Below are positions 19,301 through 26,811 of a stretch of DNA of 64,000 nt, in pieces. Source of the stretch: Bacteroidota bacterium (lineage in GTDB: Bacteria; Bacteroidota; Bacteroidia; UBA4408); contig JADKCP010000002.1 in the NCBI GenBank assembly GCA_016718805.1, forward strand, positions 62,001-126,000, read 5' to 3'. The notes beneath the pieces are model-generated. The model saw nothing but the letters and a program-made list of their open reading frames with translations, did no database searches and was not told where the DNA came from. The translations under genes and the position numbers were made by a program. The number at the start of each line of letters is the position of its first letter. Positions within the stretch are counted from its first letter, which is position 1.

Positions 19301-19612
19301 ATGATAACTGTTTATATTTATCTCGACTCAGAAGAAAATGCAGGTAAACTGGTGAAAGGTTTAATAGCGAATGATTTACTCGCACATGCATCCATCGATA
19401 TTGACAACCGTTCATTTAGTAAAATAGACGGTGAATTATTTCAGCAAACCAATGTTGTAATAACCGGGCAAACCAAAGCTTTGTTGTTTACTCCCATATT
19501 GGAATATATTTCTAGTGAAGGTTATGAAAACACAAAGGTGTATTCGCTACCGATTACTCAATGCAATGGAAATTTTAGTGAAATAATACGGCAAAACACG
19601 CAGAAAATATGA
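19301..19612 (+). CDS. CutA-like small protein, first gene of an export operon
   Basis: 103 aa. The pattern fits the CutA/PII-like fold: MITVYIYLDSEENAGKLVKGLIANDLLAH, then GELFQQTNVVITGQTKALLFTPILEYI, and a final strand KVYSLPITQCNGNFSEII where CutA has EIIALPI. The classical ACVNI and YxWxGxI segments are degenerate, so metal binding cannot be assumed. Its stop codon overlaps the start of the next gene (ATGA), which indicates translational coupling and a functional link to the transporter. A regulatory or sensing role in export is an inference. Confidence 0.65.
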   Translation: MITVYIYLDSEENAGKLVKGLIANDLLAHASIDIDNRSFSKIDGELFQQTNVVITGQTKALLFTPILEYISSEGYENTKVYSLPITQCNGNFSEIIRQNTQKI

Positions 19613-21843
19613 TGAATGCAAAAACAAAGTTATTGCTAAAATGGCTGAATAAAGAAAGGAAACTTATTTACAGAATTTATGCTTTAGCTTTTTTACAAGG
19701 AGCCTTATACATTGCTATTCCGCTTGTGATACAAGGTATGATTACGTATGTTATGGCGGGTAAATTTTCGGCATCCTTATTTTTATTATGCTTGCTGGTA
19801 ATATCCATTACCTTGTTGATTGGTTTTTTTCAGTTATGGCAAATGCGTTTGAATGAAACTTTGCATGAAAAGATTTTTTGCAACCTAACTGACCGATTGG
19901 CGCAATTGACTATAAAGAATAAAGAAGCTAAGAAAAAGATAGTACATTTTTTTGAAGTAGTTACATTACAAAAGGGAATAGGTAAAGTCCTCCTTGAGTT
20001 TTCGTTTTCGGTAATTAGTATAATATTCGGAATTCTTCTATTACCGGCCTATAGTAATTGGTTCTTTATTTTCTCGGTTTTATTAGGTATTACCTTTTTT
20101 CTGATAATTACTTATTATGGAAAAAAAGCTCAAGAAGAAAACATTAAGACATCCACACATAAATACGAAATATTCGACATTTTATCGTCAGGTAATACTC
20201 AATTACCTGAGGTTGATGCAGCCTTAGACCAGTATCTAGATCACCGCAAAATTTACTATTCCACTTTTGAGAAACAATACAAAGGAATTTTGTTTTTTAA
20301 GTTCTTTTTTATCAGCATACTTCTTTTTGTCGGGGCATATTTAGTGCAACATGGAGAGCTTAATATTGGACAATTTGTAGCTTCAGAAATTATCATATTA
20401 CTGGTGATTAATGCAGTAGAAAAGTTAATAGGAAGCATGGGTACTTTTTACGACATGATAACCGGATTATATAAACTTGAACTATTATTTAGTCATAATC
20501 CTAGCGAATCTTATCTTGAATCAGAAGCCAGACCAACACTTAATTCAATAACCCGTATTTATAGAAATAGGTACTCAAACAGAGTTAAAGCAATATTTTA
20601 TACCGTACTTTTTTCGAGTATTGTGATACTATTTCTTCCTTGGACACAAACGGTGAAAATGGATGGAGAAGTAAGTGTGTTGAATCCCGAAAATAAACCA
20701 CAGCAAGTTACCTCACGCATTGCCGGACGAATTGAAAAATGGTATATAAAGGACGGCGATTTTGTAAAGAAAAATGACACCATCGCTTTTATTTCTGAAA
20801 TAAAGGAAGAATACATGGATTCGCTTTTAGTGCAACGCTCGGAAGATCAAGTAAAAGCAAAGGAGATTAGTATTGCATCCTATGAAAACAAAGTGGCTGC
20901 CATTGACAAACAAATTGATGCCATAAATAAGGCTTTACATTTAAAAACGGAACAAGTAAAAAACAAGATACAGCAATCTAAAGCGAAATTGGCGAGCGAT
21001 ATTGCCGATTCGGACGCTGCTTTGAATAATTACAAAGTAACAGAAGACCAATTTAAACGATTTGAAGAACTTTTTGCCAAAGGAGTAATTTCAAAAACCG
21101 ATCTCGAAAACCGAAAAATAAAGGTGCAAGAGGCATTTGCGAAGAAGGTTGCAGCTGAGAATAAAATAATTGCTGCAAAAAATGATTTACTCAACAATGA
21201 AATTGAGCTTAATTCGACTTTGCAAGAATACACTGAGAAGTTAACCAAAACTGAGTCTGAAAAATTCGCAACAATTTCGATGCGTTATGAATCGGAAGGA
21301 ATGCTTACTAAGCTGCAAAACCAACTTTCAAATTATTCGTTGCGCAATACTTATTATTTTGTTTTGGCTCCTCGTGATGGATATGTCAGCAATTTAGCCA
21401 TGCAAGGTGTTGGAGAAATTGTGAAAGAAGGTGGAATGCTTTGTAGTGTAGCGCCAATAAAAAGTGAACAAGCCGTTGAACTTTATGTTGATCCGGTTGA
21501 TTTACCGCTAGTAGCAAAAGGTCAAAGGGTGCAATTGATATTTGATGGGTGGCCGGCTTTTGTATTTTCGGGATGGCCCGGAATAAGTTATGGTAGCTAT
21601 AGTGCCGAAGTGGTTGCATTTGATAAGGTGATTTCACCCAACGGAAAATTTAGAGTATTAGCCGTAAATAAAGGCGAACCTTGGCCAATGGCTATACAAC
21701 TTGGTGGTGGAGCAAAAGGACTCGCCTTACTAAGCAATGTGCCTGTAGTTTACGAATTATGGAGAAAGGCCAATGGTTTTCCACCTGAATTTTATTTATC
21801 AAAAAATGAAAGTACAAAGCATGAACTTACAGATAAGAATTAA
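19609..21843 (+). CDS. ABC exporter membrane domain fused to HlyD-type adaptor, no ATPase domain
   Basis: 744 aa. Residues about 20-300 hold six hydrophobic helices and the end of a type I ABC exporter membrane domain (GELNIGQFVASEIIILLVINAVEKLIG, then DMITGLYKLELLF). In ordinary exporters the nucleotide-binding domain follows here, but no Walker A, signature or Walker B sequence is present. Instead a seventh helix (about 325-344) leads into a membrane fusion protein: barrel-sandwich half VTSRIAGRIEKWYIKDGDFVKKND, a long coiled coil (about 390-560), the second half LAPRDGYVSNLAMQGVGEIVKEG and a beta-barrel part. With TolC downstream it should form a trans-envelope export path. The energy source is unclear. 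Confidence 0.85.
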   Translation: MMNAKTKLLLKWLNKERKLIYRIYALAFLQGALYIAIPLVIQGMITYVMAGKFSASLFLLCLLVISITLLIGFFQLWQMRLNETLHEKIFCNLTDRLAQLTIKNKEAKKKIVHFFEVVTLQKGIGKVLLEFSFSVISIIFGILLLPAYSNWFFIFSVLLGITFFLIITYYGKKAQEENIKTSTHKYEIFDILSSGNTQLPEVDAALDQYLDHRKIYYSTFEKQYKGILFFKFFFISILLFVGAYLVQHGELNIGQFVASEIIILLVINAVEKLIGSMGTFYDMITGLYKLELLFSHNPSESYLESEARPTLNSITRIYRNRYSNRVKAIFYTVLFSSIVILFLPWTQTVKMDGEVSVLNPENKPQQVTSRIAGRIEKWYIKDGDFVKKNDTIAFISEIKEEYMDSLLVQRSEDQVKAKEISIASYENKVAAIDKQIDAINKALHLKTEQVKNKIQQSKAKLASDIADSDAALNNYKVTEDQFKRFEELFAKGVISKTDLENRKIKVQEAFAKKVAAENKIIAAKNDLLNNEIELNSTLQEYTEKLTKTESEKFATISMRYESEGMLTKLQNQLSNYSLRNTYYFVLAPRDGYVSNLAMQGVGEIVKEGGMLCSVAPIKSEQAVELYVDPVDLPLVAKGQRVQLIFDGWPAFVFSGWPGISYGSYSAEVVAFDKVISPNGKFRVLAVNKGEPWPMAIQLGGGAKGLALLSNVPVVYELWRKANGFPPEFYLSKNESTKHELTDKN

Positions 21844-23227
21844 TATATTACTTCTGCAGATTTTCCTTATTGTTATTAATTGTGAAGCGCAGAGTAGCAG
21901 AGAACTTTCGTATGGAAAATTTTTATCGCTATTAAAAAACACGAATTTGTTGGCTCAAAAGGCTGAGAATAATTTACCATTTGCTGGCTATCAACTTAAG
22001 GCGGCACAAGGAAATTTTGATCCTCAGTTATCTAGTTCATACAACAATAAACAATTTAATTCAAAGAATTATTTCAGTTATGGTTCGGCTGAAATAAAGC
22101 AACCATTGTATACTTCTCACTATTTAAAAATGGGTTATCAATATGGTCAAGGAGTTAGTATAAATCCTGAATTCGCTACATCAGCTATTGGTTTACCTTA
22201 TGTTGGTGTGGAAGTTAGTCTATTACAAGGCTTGCTAATGGATAAGCGAAGGGCTGAAATAAAGAAGGCTAAATATTACTCAGACTATTATAAAGATGAA
22301 CAAAAAATACAATTGAATGAACTGTTTTACTATGCATCAACAACCTACATGGAAGGTGTATACTCAAAAAAAATAAACAGTATTTACGCTTATTTTTCAA
22401 ATCTTGCTCAACAGCGCCTTGAAGGAATTAGCGAGTTGTCGAAATCAGGAGAAAAACCAGCTGTTGACACCATTGAAGCAGCCATTTATTTACAAGGGCG
22501 ACTGCTTGAAATGCAGGCAAGTGAAATAGAGTTGAGTAAAAAAAGTACCGAAATACAAACTTTAATTTCGAGCAGTGATGAATTGGTTAAGGATAGAATA
22601 GAATATTCGGATAGTTTAGACCAATTGTACCTTTCGGCAAGCATCGCTATTCAGCAATTATTACAGAATGAAACAATATCCAATCCCTTATTATCACAAT
22701 ATATTGCTAAACAAAAAGTATTAGAAACTGAGCTTCGATTAAAACGAGAATTAATAAAACCTGTATTGGATGTGAGCTACAATTTTTTGAGTAATGACAA
22801 TCAAACCTACTTGCAAGGCTTTACAACAAATGCCTATAAGTGGGGAGCAACATTTTCGTTTCCGCTTTATTTACGTAAAGCAAGAAACGAATATAAAATG
22901 GCTCAAATAGCTGTTCAAAACAATGAACTTGAAACCATCAATAAGCAAAATCAATTTAGTAACAAACGCAAATTTATTGTTGAAGCATTAAGGGTTTGTC
23001 AAGAACAAATAAATAATGCGGAAAAATCGGTTAATTATAGCAATCTTTTGGTGGAGGCTGAAAAATTGAAATTTGTAAATGGTGAAAGTTCCTTGTTTTT
23101 GGTAAATGCACGTGAGAACAAATGGCTCGAAAACGAATTAAAACTTGCCGAATACAAATTAAAATATTTAAAGGCTATACTGGAATTGGTTTATACAGAT
23201 GGTAATCTTAATTTTGAATTAAGTTAA
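21821..23227 (+). CDS. TolC family outer membrane efflux protein
   Basis: About 468 aa. The ATG at 21821 gives a clean signal peptide (MNLQIRINILLLQIFLIVINCEA, then Q); earlier starts inside the preceding gene do not. The mature protein shows the alternating long helices and short beta segments of TolC-like channels (for example LSYGKFLSLLKNTNLL, and near the end NYSNLLVEAEKLKFVNGESSLFLVNARENKWLENELKLAEYKLKYLKAI, given here by anchors GESSLFLVNARE and AEYKLKYLKA). The start overlaps the adaptor gene by 23 nt, so the three genes form one operon. It provides the outer membrane exit duct. Confidence 0.88.
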   Translation: MNLQIRINILLLQIFLIVINCEAQSSRELSYGKFLSLLKNTNLLAQKAENNLPFAGYQLKAAQGNFDPQLSSSYNNKQFNSKNYFSYGSAEIKQPLYTSHYLKMGYQYGQGVSINPEFATSAIGLPYVGVEVSLLQGLLMDKRRAEIKKAKYYSDYYKDEQKIQLNELFYYASTTYMEGVYSKKINSIYAYFSNLAQQRLEGISELSKSGEKPAVDTIEAAIYLQGRLLEMQASEIELSKKSTEIQTLISSSDELVKDRIEYSDSLDQLYLSASIAIQQLLQNETISNPLLSQYIAKQKVLETELRLKRELIKPVLDVSYNFLSNDNQTYLQGFTTNAYKWGATFSFPLYLRKARNEYKMAQIAVQNNELETINKQNQFSNKRKFIVEALRVCQEQINNAEKSVNYSNLLVEAEKLKFVNGESSLFLVNARENKWLENELKLAEYKLKYLKAILELVYTDGNLNFELS

Positions 23228-23317
23228 ATCATCCTTCCTAAAAGTTCACGAATTACTATTCTATTATTGCATAAAATCATAATTACTGAACTTCTATAAA
23301 AAAAATAGAATTACGCG

Positions 23318-23346
23318 TAGGGGTATTTTACTATTCAATTGTCATA
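23318..23346 (+). promoter_or_regulatory. Putative ECF-sigma promoter, autoregulatory
   Basis: TAGGGGTA (23318-23325), 13 nt, TTGTCATA (23339-23346). The same two blocks with the same 13-nt spacing occur before the TonB receptor gene (26759-26787). The layout of a G-rich -35 and a TGTC-containing -10 is typical for ECF sigma targets. Confidence 0.65.
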
Positions 23347-23368
23347 AATAGTAAAGATTCTAACTTTG
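23339..23368 (+). promoter_or_regulatory. Housekeeping promoter overlapping the ECF promoter
   Basis: TTG (23339-23341), 19 nt, TAACTTTG (23361-23368) fits the primary-sigma consensus. Its -33 element is the first part of the ECF -10 block, so the two promoters overlap and could compete. Confidence 0.6.
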
Positions 23369-23392
23369 CCGAACAAAGCTCAGCTAGAAGTA

Positions 23393-23968
23393 TTGAAAGA
23401 AGAAGCATTACTTATAAATAATTTAAAGGAGGGCAGCGTAGAAGCTTTTGAAAAAATTTTCACAAGTTATTACGCAACATTGGTGAATTATGCCAAAACA
23501 ATTATTAAAGATTGGGAGGCAGCTGAAGATATAGTGCAACAAGTTTTTATTTCGATTTGGGAAAAAAAGCAGACGCTTGAAATACATAGCTCTTTTAAAG
23601 CCATGCTTTATAAATCGGTATACAATGCATGTTTAAATTTTATTAAAAAAGAGCAAGTGAGAAGCAATTATGCACAAGAAAGCATGAAACAACCTATTGA
23701 ACAAGCAACAATGGAGCATTCGTTTCTTCAAAAAGAACTGCAAACAAAAATTGAAACAGCTATTGATCAGTTACCAGAGCAATGTGCCAAAATATTTAAG
23801 ATGAGTCGATTTGAGCAATTGAAATATGCTGAAATAGCCGATCGTTTAGGCTTGTCAATTAAAACGATAGAGAATCAGATGGGTAAAGCTTTGAAAATTT
23901 TACGCGAACAGTTAAGAGAATACTTGCCATTAATTATACTTTATATAAGCAGAAGCTACTTTGATTAA
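23393..23968 (+). CDS. ECF RNA polymerase sigma factor (sigma-70 family)
   Basis: About 192 aa with region 2 (AFEKIFTSYYATLVNYAKTI, then AEDIVQQVFISIWEKK) and region 4 (LPEQCAKIFKMSRFEQLKYAEIADRLGLSIKTIENQMGKALKILRE, seen by anchors LPEQC and LSIKTIENQMGKAL) of the Bacteroidota ECF family linked to FecR anti-sigma factors. There is no ATG near the 5' end. A TTG at 23366 lies within the TAACTTTG box; the TTG at 23393 gives the usual family N terminus (KEEALLINNLKEGS) and is preferred, though the ECF promoter would also allow 23366. It is followed by FecR with an 8-nt overlap. Confidence 0.93.
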   Translation: MKEEALLINNLKEGSVEAFEKIFTSYYATLVNYAKTIIKDWEAAEDIVQQVFISIWEKKQTLEIHSSFKAMLYKSVYNACLNFIKKEQVRSNYAQESMKQPIEQATMEHSFLQKELQTKIETAIDQLPEQCAKIFKMSRFEQLKYAEIADRLGLSIKTIENQMGKALKILREQLREYLPLIILYISRSYFD

Positions 23969-24935
23969 TACTGATAACATACACGATTTAATTGGTAAAT
24001 TTTTGGCGGGTGAAGCTAGTCCAGAAGAAGCAATGCTGCTTGATGAATGGAGAAGTTCACAGCAAGAAAACGACGCGCTTTTCAAACACTACGAAAATAT
24101 ATTCACACTTTCATCCGGCTCTTCCGAAAGTAAAGAAATTAATCCAAAGTTGGCTTTTGAAAAAATTAAACCCAAGTTGAAAAACGAAGCTGATATTAGT
24201 GTTTCAACTCGTTCTAAACCTTTTCTTAAAATAGCTGCCTCAATAGCTTTATTAATAGGTGTAGCAAGCACACTTTATTATTTATTTTCACATTCAACAA
24301 GTTCTACGATTGTATATGAAAGCGGTAAAAGTAAGCAAGATATAAAGCTTAGTGATGGCAGCAAAGTGCTTCTTTCAGCGCAATCAACGCTTAGCGAAAA
24401 TAAAAATTATGGTAAAAATAACAGGATACTTCAATTAAAGGGAACTGCCTATTTTTCAGTTGTGCATGATACGAATATGCCCTTTATAGTTGATGTTGGA
24501 AATGTATATATTAAAGATATTGGAACCAAATTCACAATTGATGCAGCTCCAACTCGCGATACTATTTTTGTTAACGTTGAAGAAGGAGTTGTTTTACTGT
24601 TCGATAGTATTGGCAGTTCATTGGAAATTCAAGCATCTGAAAAAGCCTTGTACATAAAGTCTCAAAAAAGAATTGTAGCACCTTCTAAATTAAATATTGA
24701 AAAACGGCACATGGTATTTACTCATGCTCGTCTTGCAGATGTGCTTGTTAAATTAAACGCTGAGTATAAAACCAACATCAAGTTGGAAAATCCCAACTTG
24801 AACAATTGTGAAATTACTACCCAATTCACTAATGAAGAGCTAGAAACCATTGTTGCAATATTGGCGGAAACATTGGAGCTAAGCTACGTTAAAACAAGTG
24901 ATGGTTATTTGATTAAAGGTGAAAAATGCAAGTAA
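23961..24935 (+). CDS. FecR family anti-sigma factor
   Basis: 324 aa. The N-terminal cytoplasmic part has the family pattern IGKFLAGEASPEEAMLLDEW, followed by one membrane helix near residues 89-107 (FLKIAASIALLIGVASTLYYLF), a periplasmic FecR domain (about 115-220; IKLSDGSKVLLSAQSTL and GTKFTIDA) and a C-terminal DUF4974 domain (about 255-322; VLVKLNAEYKTNIKLEN). It would hold the ECF sigma factor at the membrane until an outer membrane signal arrives. The start is a TTG overlapping the sigma gene; no upstream ATG exists. It overlaps the next gene by 10 nt. Confidence 0.93.
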   Translation: MINTDNIHDLIGKFLAGEASPEEAMLLDEWRSSQQENDALFKHYENIFTLSSGSSESKEINPKLAFEKIKPKLKNEADISVSTRSKPFLKIAASIALLIGVASTLYYLFSHSTSSTIVYESGKSKQDIKLSDGSKVLLSAQSTLSENKNYGKNNRILQLKGTAYFSVVHDTNMPFIVDVGNVYIKDIGTKFTIDAAPTRDTIFVNVEEGVVLLFDSIGSSLEIQASEKALYIKSQKRIVAPSKLNIEKRHMVFTHARLADVLVKLNAEYKTNIKLENPNLNNCEITTQFTNEELETIVAILAETLELSYVKTSDGYLIKGEKCK

Positions 24936-26743
24936 AATTCATACTAAAGCACTTTTGTTTATATGCGTGCTTACTACTATCAAATAATTTGTTTGGGCAG
25001 GCTCTCCCCTATCTTGAACGACCTGTAACGCTGCATGCATCAAATAAAACACTTGCCGAAATATTTTCAAGCATAAGCCAGCAAACTCAAGTTGTTTTTT
25101 CGTATGCTCAAACTTTTAATGACCAACAACGGATTGTTTATCACTGCAACAAACGCCCGCTGCGAATTGTATTGCAACAATTACTTGAACCATCCGATTG
25201 TCGATTTAAAATAAAAGGAAAATTTTTGATTCTCACCTGTGATGAAAAAATGCATTCATCTAACCTCCTTTTAAATGGGTATGTTTATAATGCTATCGAT
25301 AGCAGTCGAATAGAAGAAGCAAGCATCTATGTGAAGCAAACACGACACTCTGTGCGTTCCGATAAGTATGGTTATTTTGCATTGAGTTATACCGCTAAAA
25401 TTCCACAGCTTACAGTGTCTTTCGCTAAAGAAAATTTTAAAGATACATCGCTTATTTTGGTGAATAAAAGAAAGCAAGAATTAAGTGTATTCCTCTACCC
25501 TATTGAAAATAAATTGCCTTCTAAAACTATTAATGAGATTGCTGTAAATAAAGACAGTTTTCAGTTAGCATTAAAAGATACAGCAACATTGTTGTCAGTA
25601 AGTAGCGCTGGATTTTGGAATAAATTCAGAACAATTAATGCGAATTTTCGCAACATCAGTGATACGCTATTTGCCTCTACATCCATATCACTAGTTCCTT
25701 ATATAAGTACGAATCACTTACTTTCAGTGAATACAGTAAATAAATATTCGTTTAATATTTTGATGGGTTATTCAAAAGGTGTGAATTTGCTGGAAATTGC
25801 AGGATTACTAAATATTGATAATGGCAATGTGCAATATGTTCAATTGGCCGGTTTGGGAAATATTGTTTCGGGCGATGTGAAAGGAGTTCAGGCTGCGGGG
25901 CTGATTAACTCTAATGGAGGAAAAGCGCAATTGGTGCAACTTGCAGGACTATTAAATTTGAATAAAAACAATTTTCGCGGAGTACAAACTGCAGGAATAG
26001 GAAATTACGTAAAGGGCAAAACTTCTGGAGTACAATTGAGTGGTGTATTTAATAAAGCAACCATTTGCAAAGGGGTTCAATTAACCGGTATTGTAAATAT
26101 TGCAGATACTTTAATAGGTTTACAAACGAGCGGAATTGTTAATAAAACACATTACTTTAAAGGAATGCAGCTCGCCGGTATTGTAAATAAAGCAGACTAT
26201 TTTAACGGTGTACAACTTGGCTTGATTAATAGTTCAGATAGTACGAATGGAATTCCGATTGGAATAGTTAGTTGGGTGAAAAAAGGGTATCATAAAGTAA
26301 GTTTAAGTACTGATGAATTACAATTCGCCTACCTTAGCTTTGGTACTGGGGTTGAAAAATTTCACAATGTATTTATTGCCGGTATAAATTATACCAATGG
26401 AAATTACTATTCACTTGGATATGGAATAGGAAGCAGTTTTGCACTTAACAAGCGCTTAGGTTTGAGTGCCGAACTTAGTACAAAGCAAGTATTTACTTCA
26501 GTTGATGTTCCTGTAAAAACAAATCTCTATAACCAACTCTTTATTGGTGCAGATATATTGCTTCATAAAAAGTTTAGAATAAGCCTTGGTCCTGAATTAA
26601 CAGTGTATATAGCAGATACTAAAGGAGCTGATTTCAACAAGTTGGACCGAAGATTAACTTCAAGCGATTTATACTCCAGCATTCAAGGTAACATGGCCAT
26701 TAAATGTTGGGCCGGTGGAAAAATTGCATTAAGTTTTTTCTAA
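24926..26743 (+). CDS. STN-domain, carboxypeptidase-like and surface-repeat protein
   Basis: 605 aa. After a signal peptide come an STN (secretin/TonB short N-terminal) domain (about 30-112; VTLHASNKTLAEIFSSISQQT), a carboxypeptidase-regulatory-like domain (about 118-200; LNGYVYNAIDSSRIEEASIYV) and eight or nine 14-17-residue repeats (about 280-450) of the type GVQLAGIVN, GVQTAGIGN, GMQLAGIVN, resembling the LA_2272-type surface repeat. A C-terminal region of beta strands ends in F (ALSFF), suggesting outer membrane insertion. In the FecIR scheme the STN domain carries the signal to FecR; here it sits on this protein and not on the TonB receptor. The gene overlaps fecR by 10 nt. Confidence 0.82.
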   Translation: MQVKFILKHFCLYACLLLSNNLFGQALPYLERPVTLHASNKTLAEIFSSISQQTQVVFSYAQTFNDQQRIVYHCNKRPLRIVLQQLLEPSDCRFKIKGKFLILTCDEKMHSSNLLLNGYVYNAIDSSRIEEASIYVKQTRHSVRSDKYGYFALSYTAKIPQLTVSFAKENFKDTSLILVNKRKQELSVFLYPIENKLPSKTINEIAVNKDSFQLALKDTATLLSVSSAGFWNKFRTINANFRNISDTLFASTSISLVPYISTNHLLSVNTVNKYSFNILMGYSKGVNLLEIAGLLNIDNGNVQYVQLAGLGNIVSGDVKGVQAAGLINSNGGKAQLVQLAGLLNLNKNNFRGVQTAGIGNYVKGKTSGVQLSGVFNKATICKGVQLTGIVNIADTLIGLQTSGIVNKTHYFKGMQLAGIVNKADYFNGVQLGLINSSDSTNGIPIGIVSWVKKGYHKVSLSTDELQFAYLSFGTGVEKFHNVFIAGINYTNGNYYSLGYGIGSSFALNKRLGLSAELSTKQVFTSVDVPVKTNLYNQLFIGADILLHKKFRISLGPELTVYIADTKGADFNKLDRRLTSSDLYSSIQGNMAIKCWAGGKIALSFF

Positions 26744-26758
26744 TTTTTTTTTCGAGCA

Positions 26759-26787
26759 TAGGGGTAAACCTAATTTGTGTTGTCATA
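26759..26787 (+). promoter_or_regulatory. Putative ECF-sigma promoter of the TonB receptor gene
   Basis: TAGGGGTA (26759-26766), 13 nt, TTGTCATA (26780-26787), the same as before the sigma gene. The receptor start codon follows 24 nt later. No TAnnTTTG element is seen here, so expression may depend on the ECF factor. Confidence 0.65.
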
Positions 26788-26811
26788 CATGCATAACACA
26801 AAAAAACGTCT

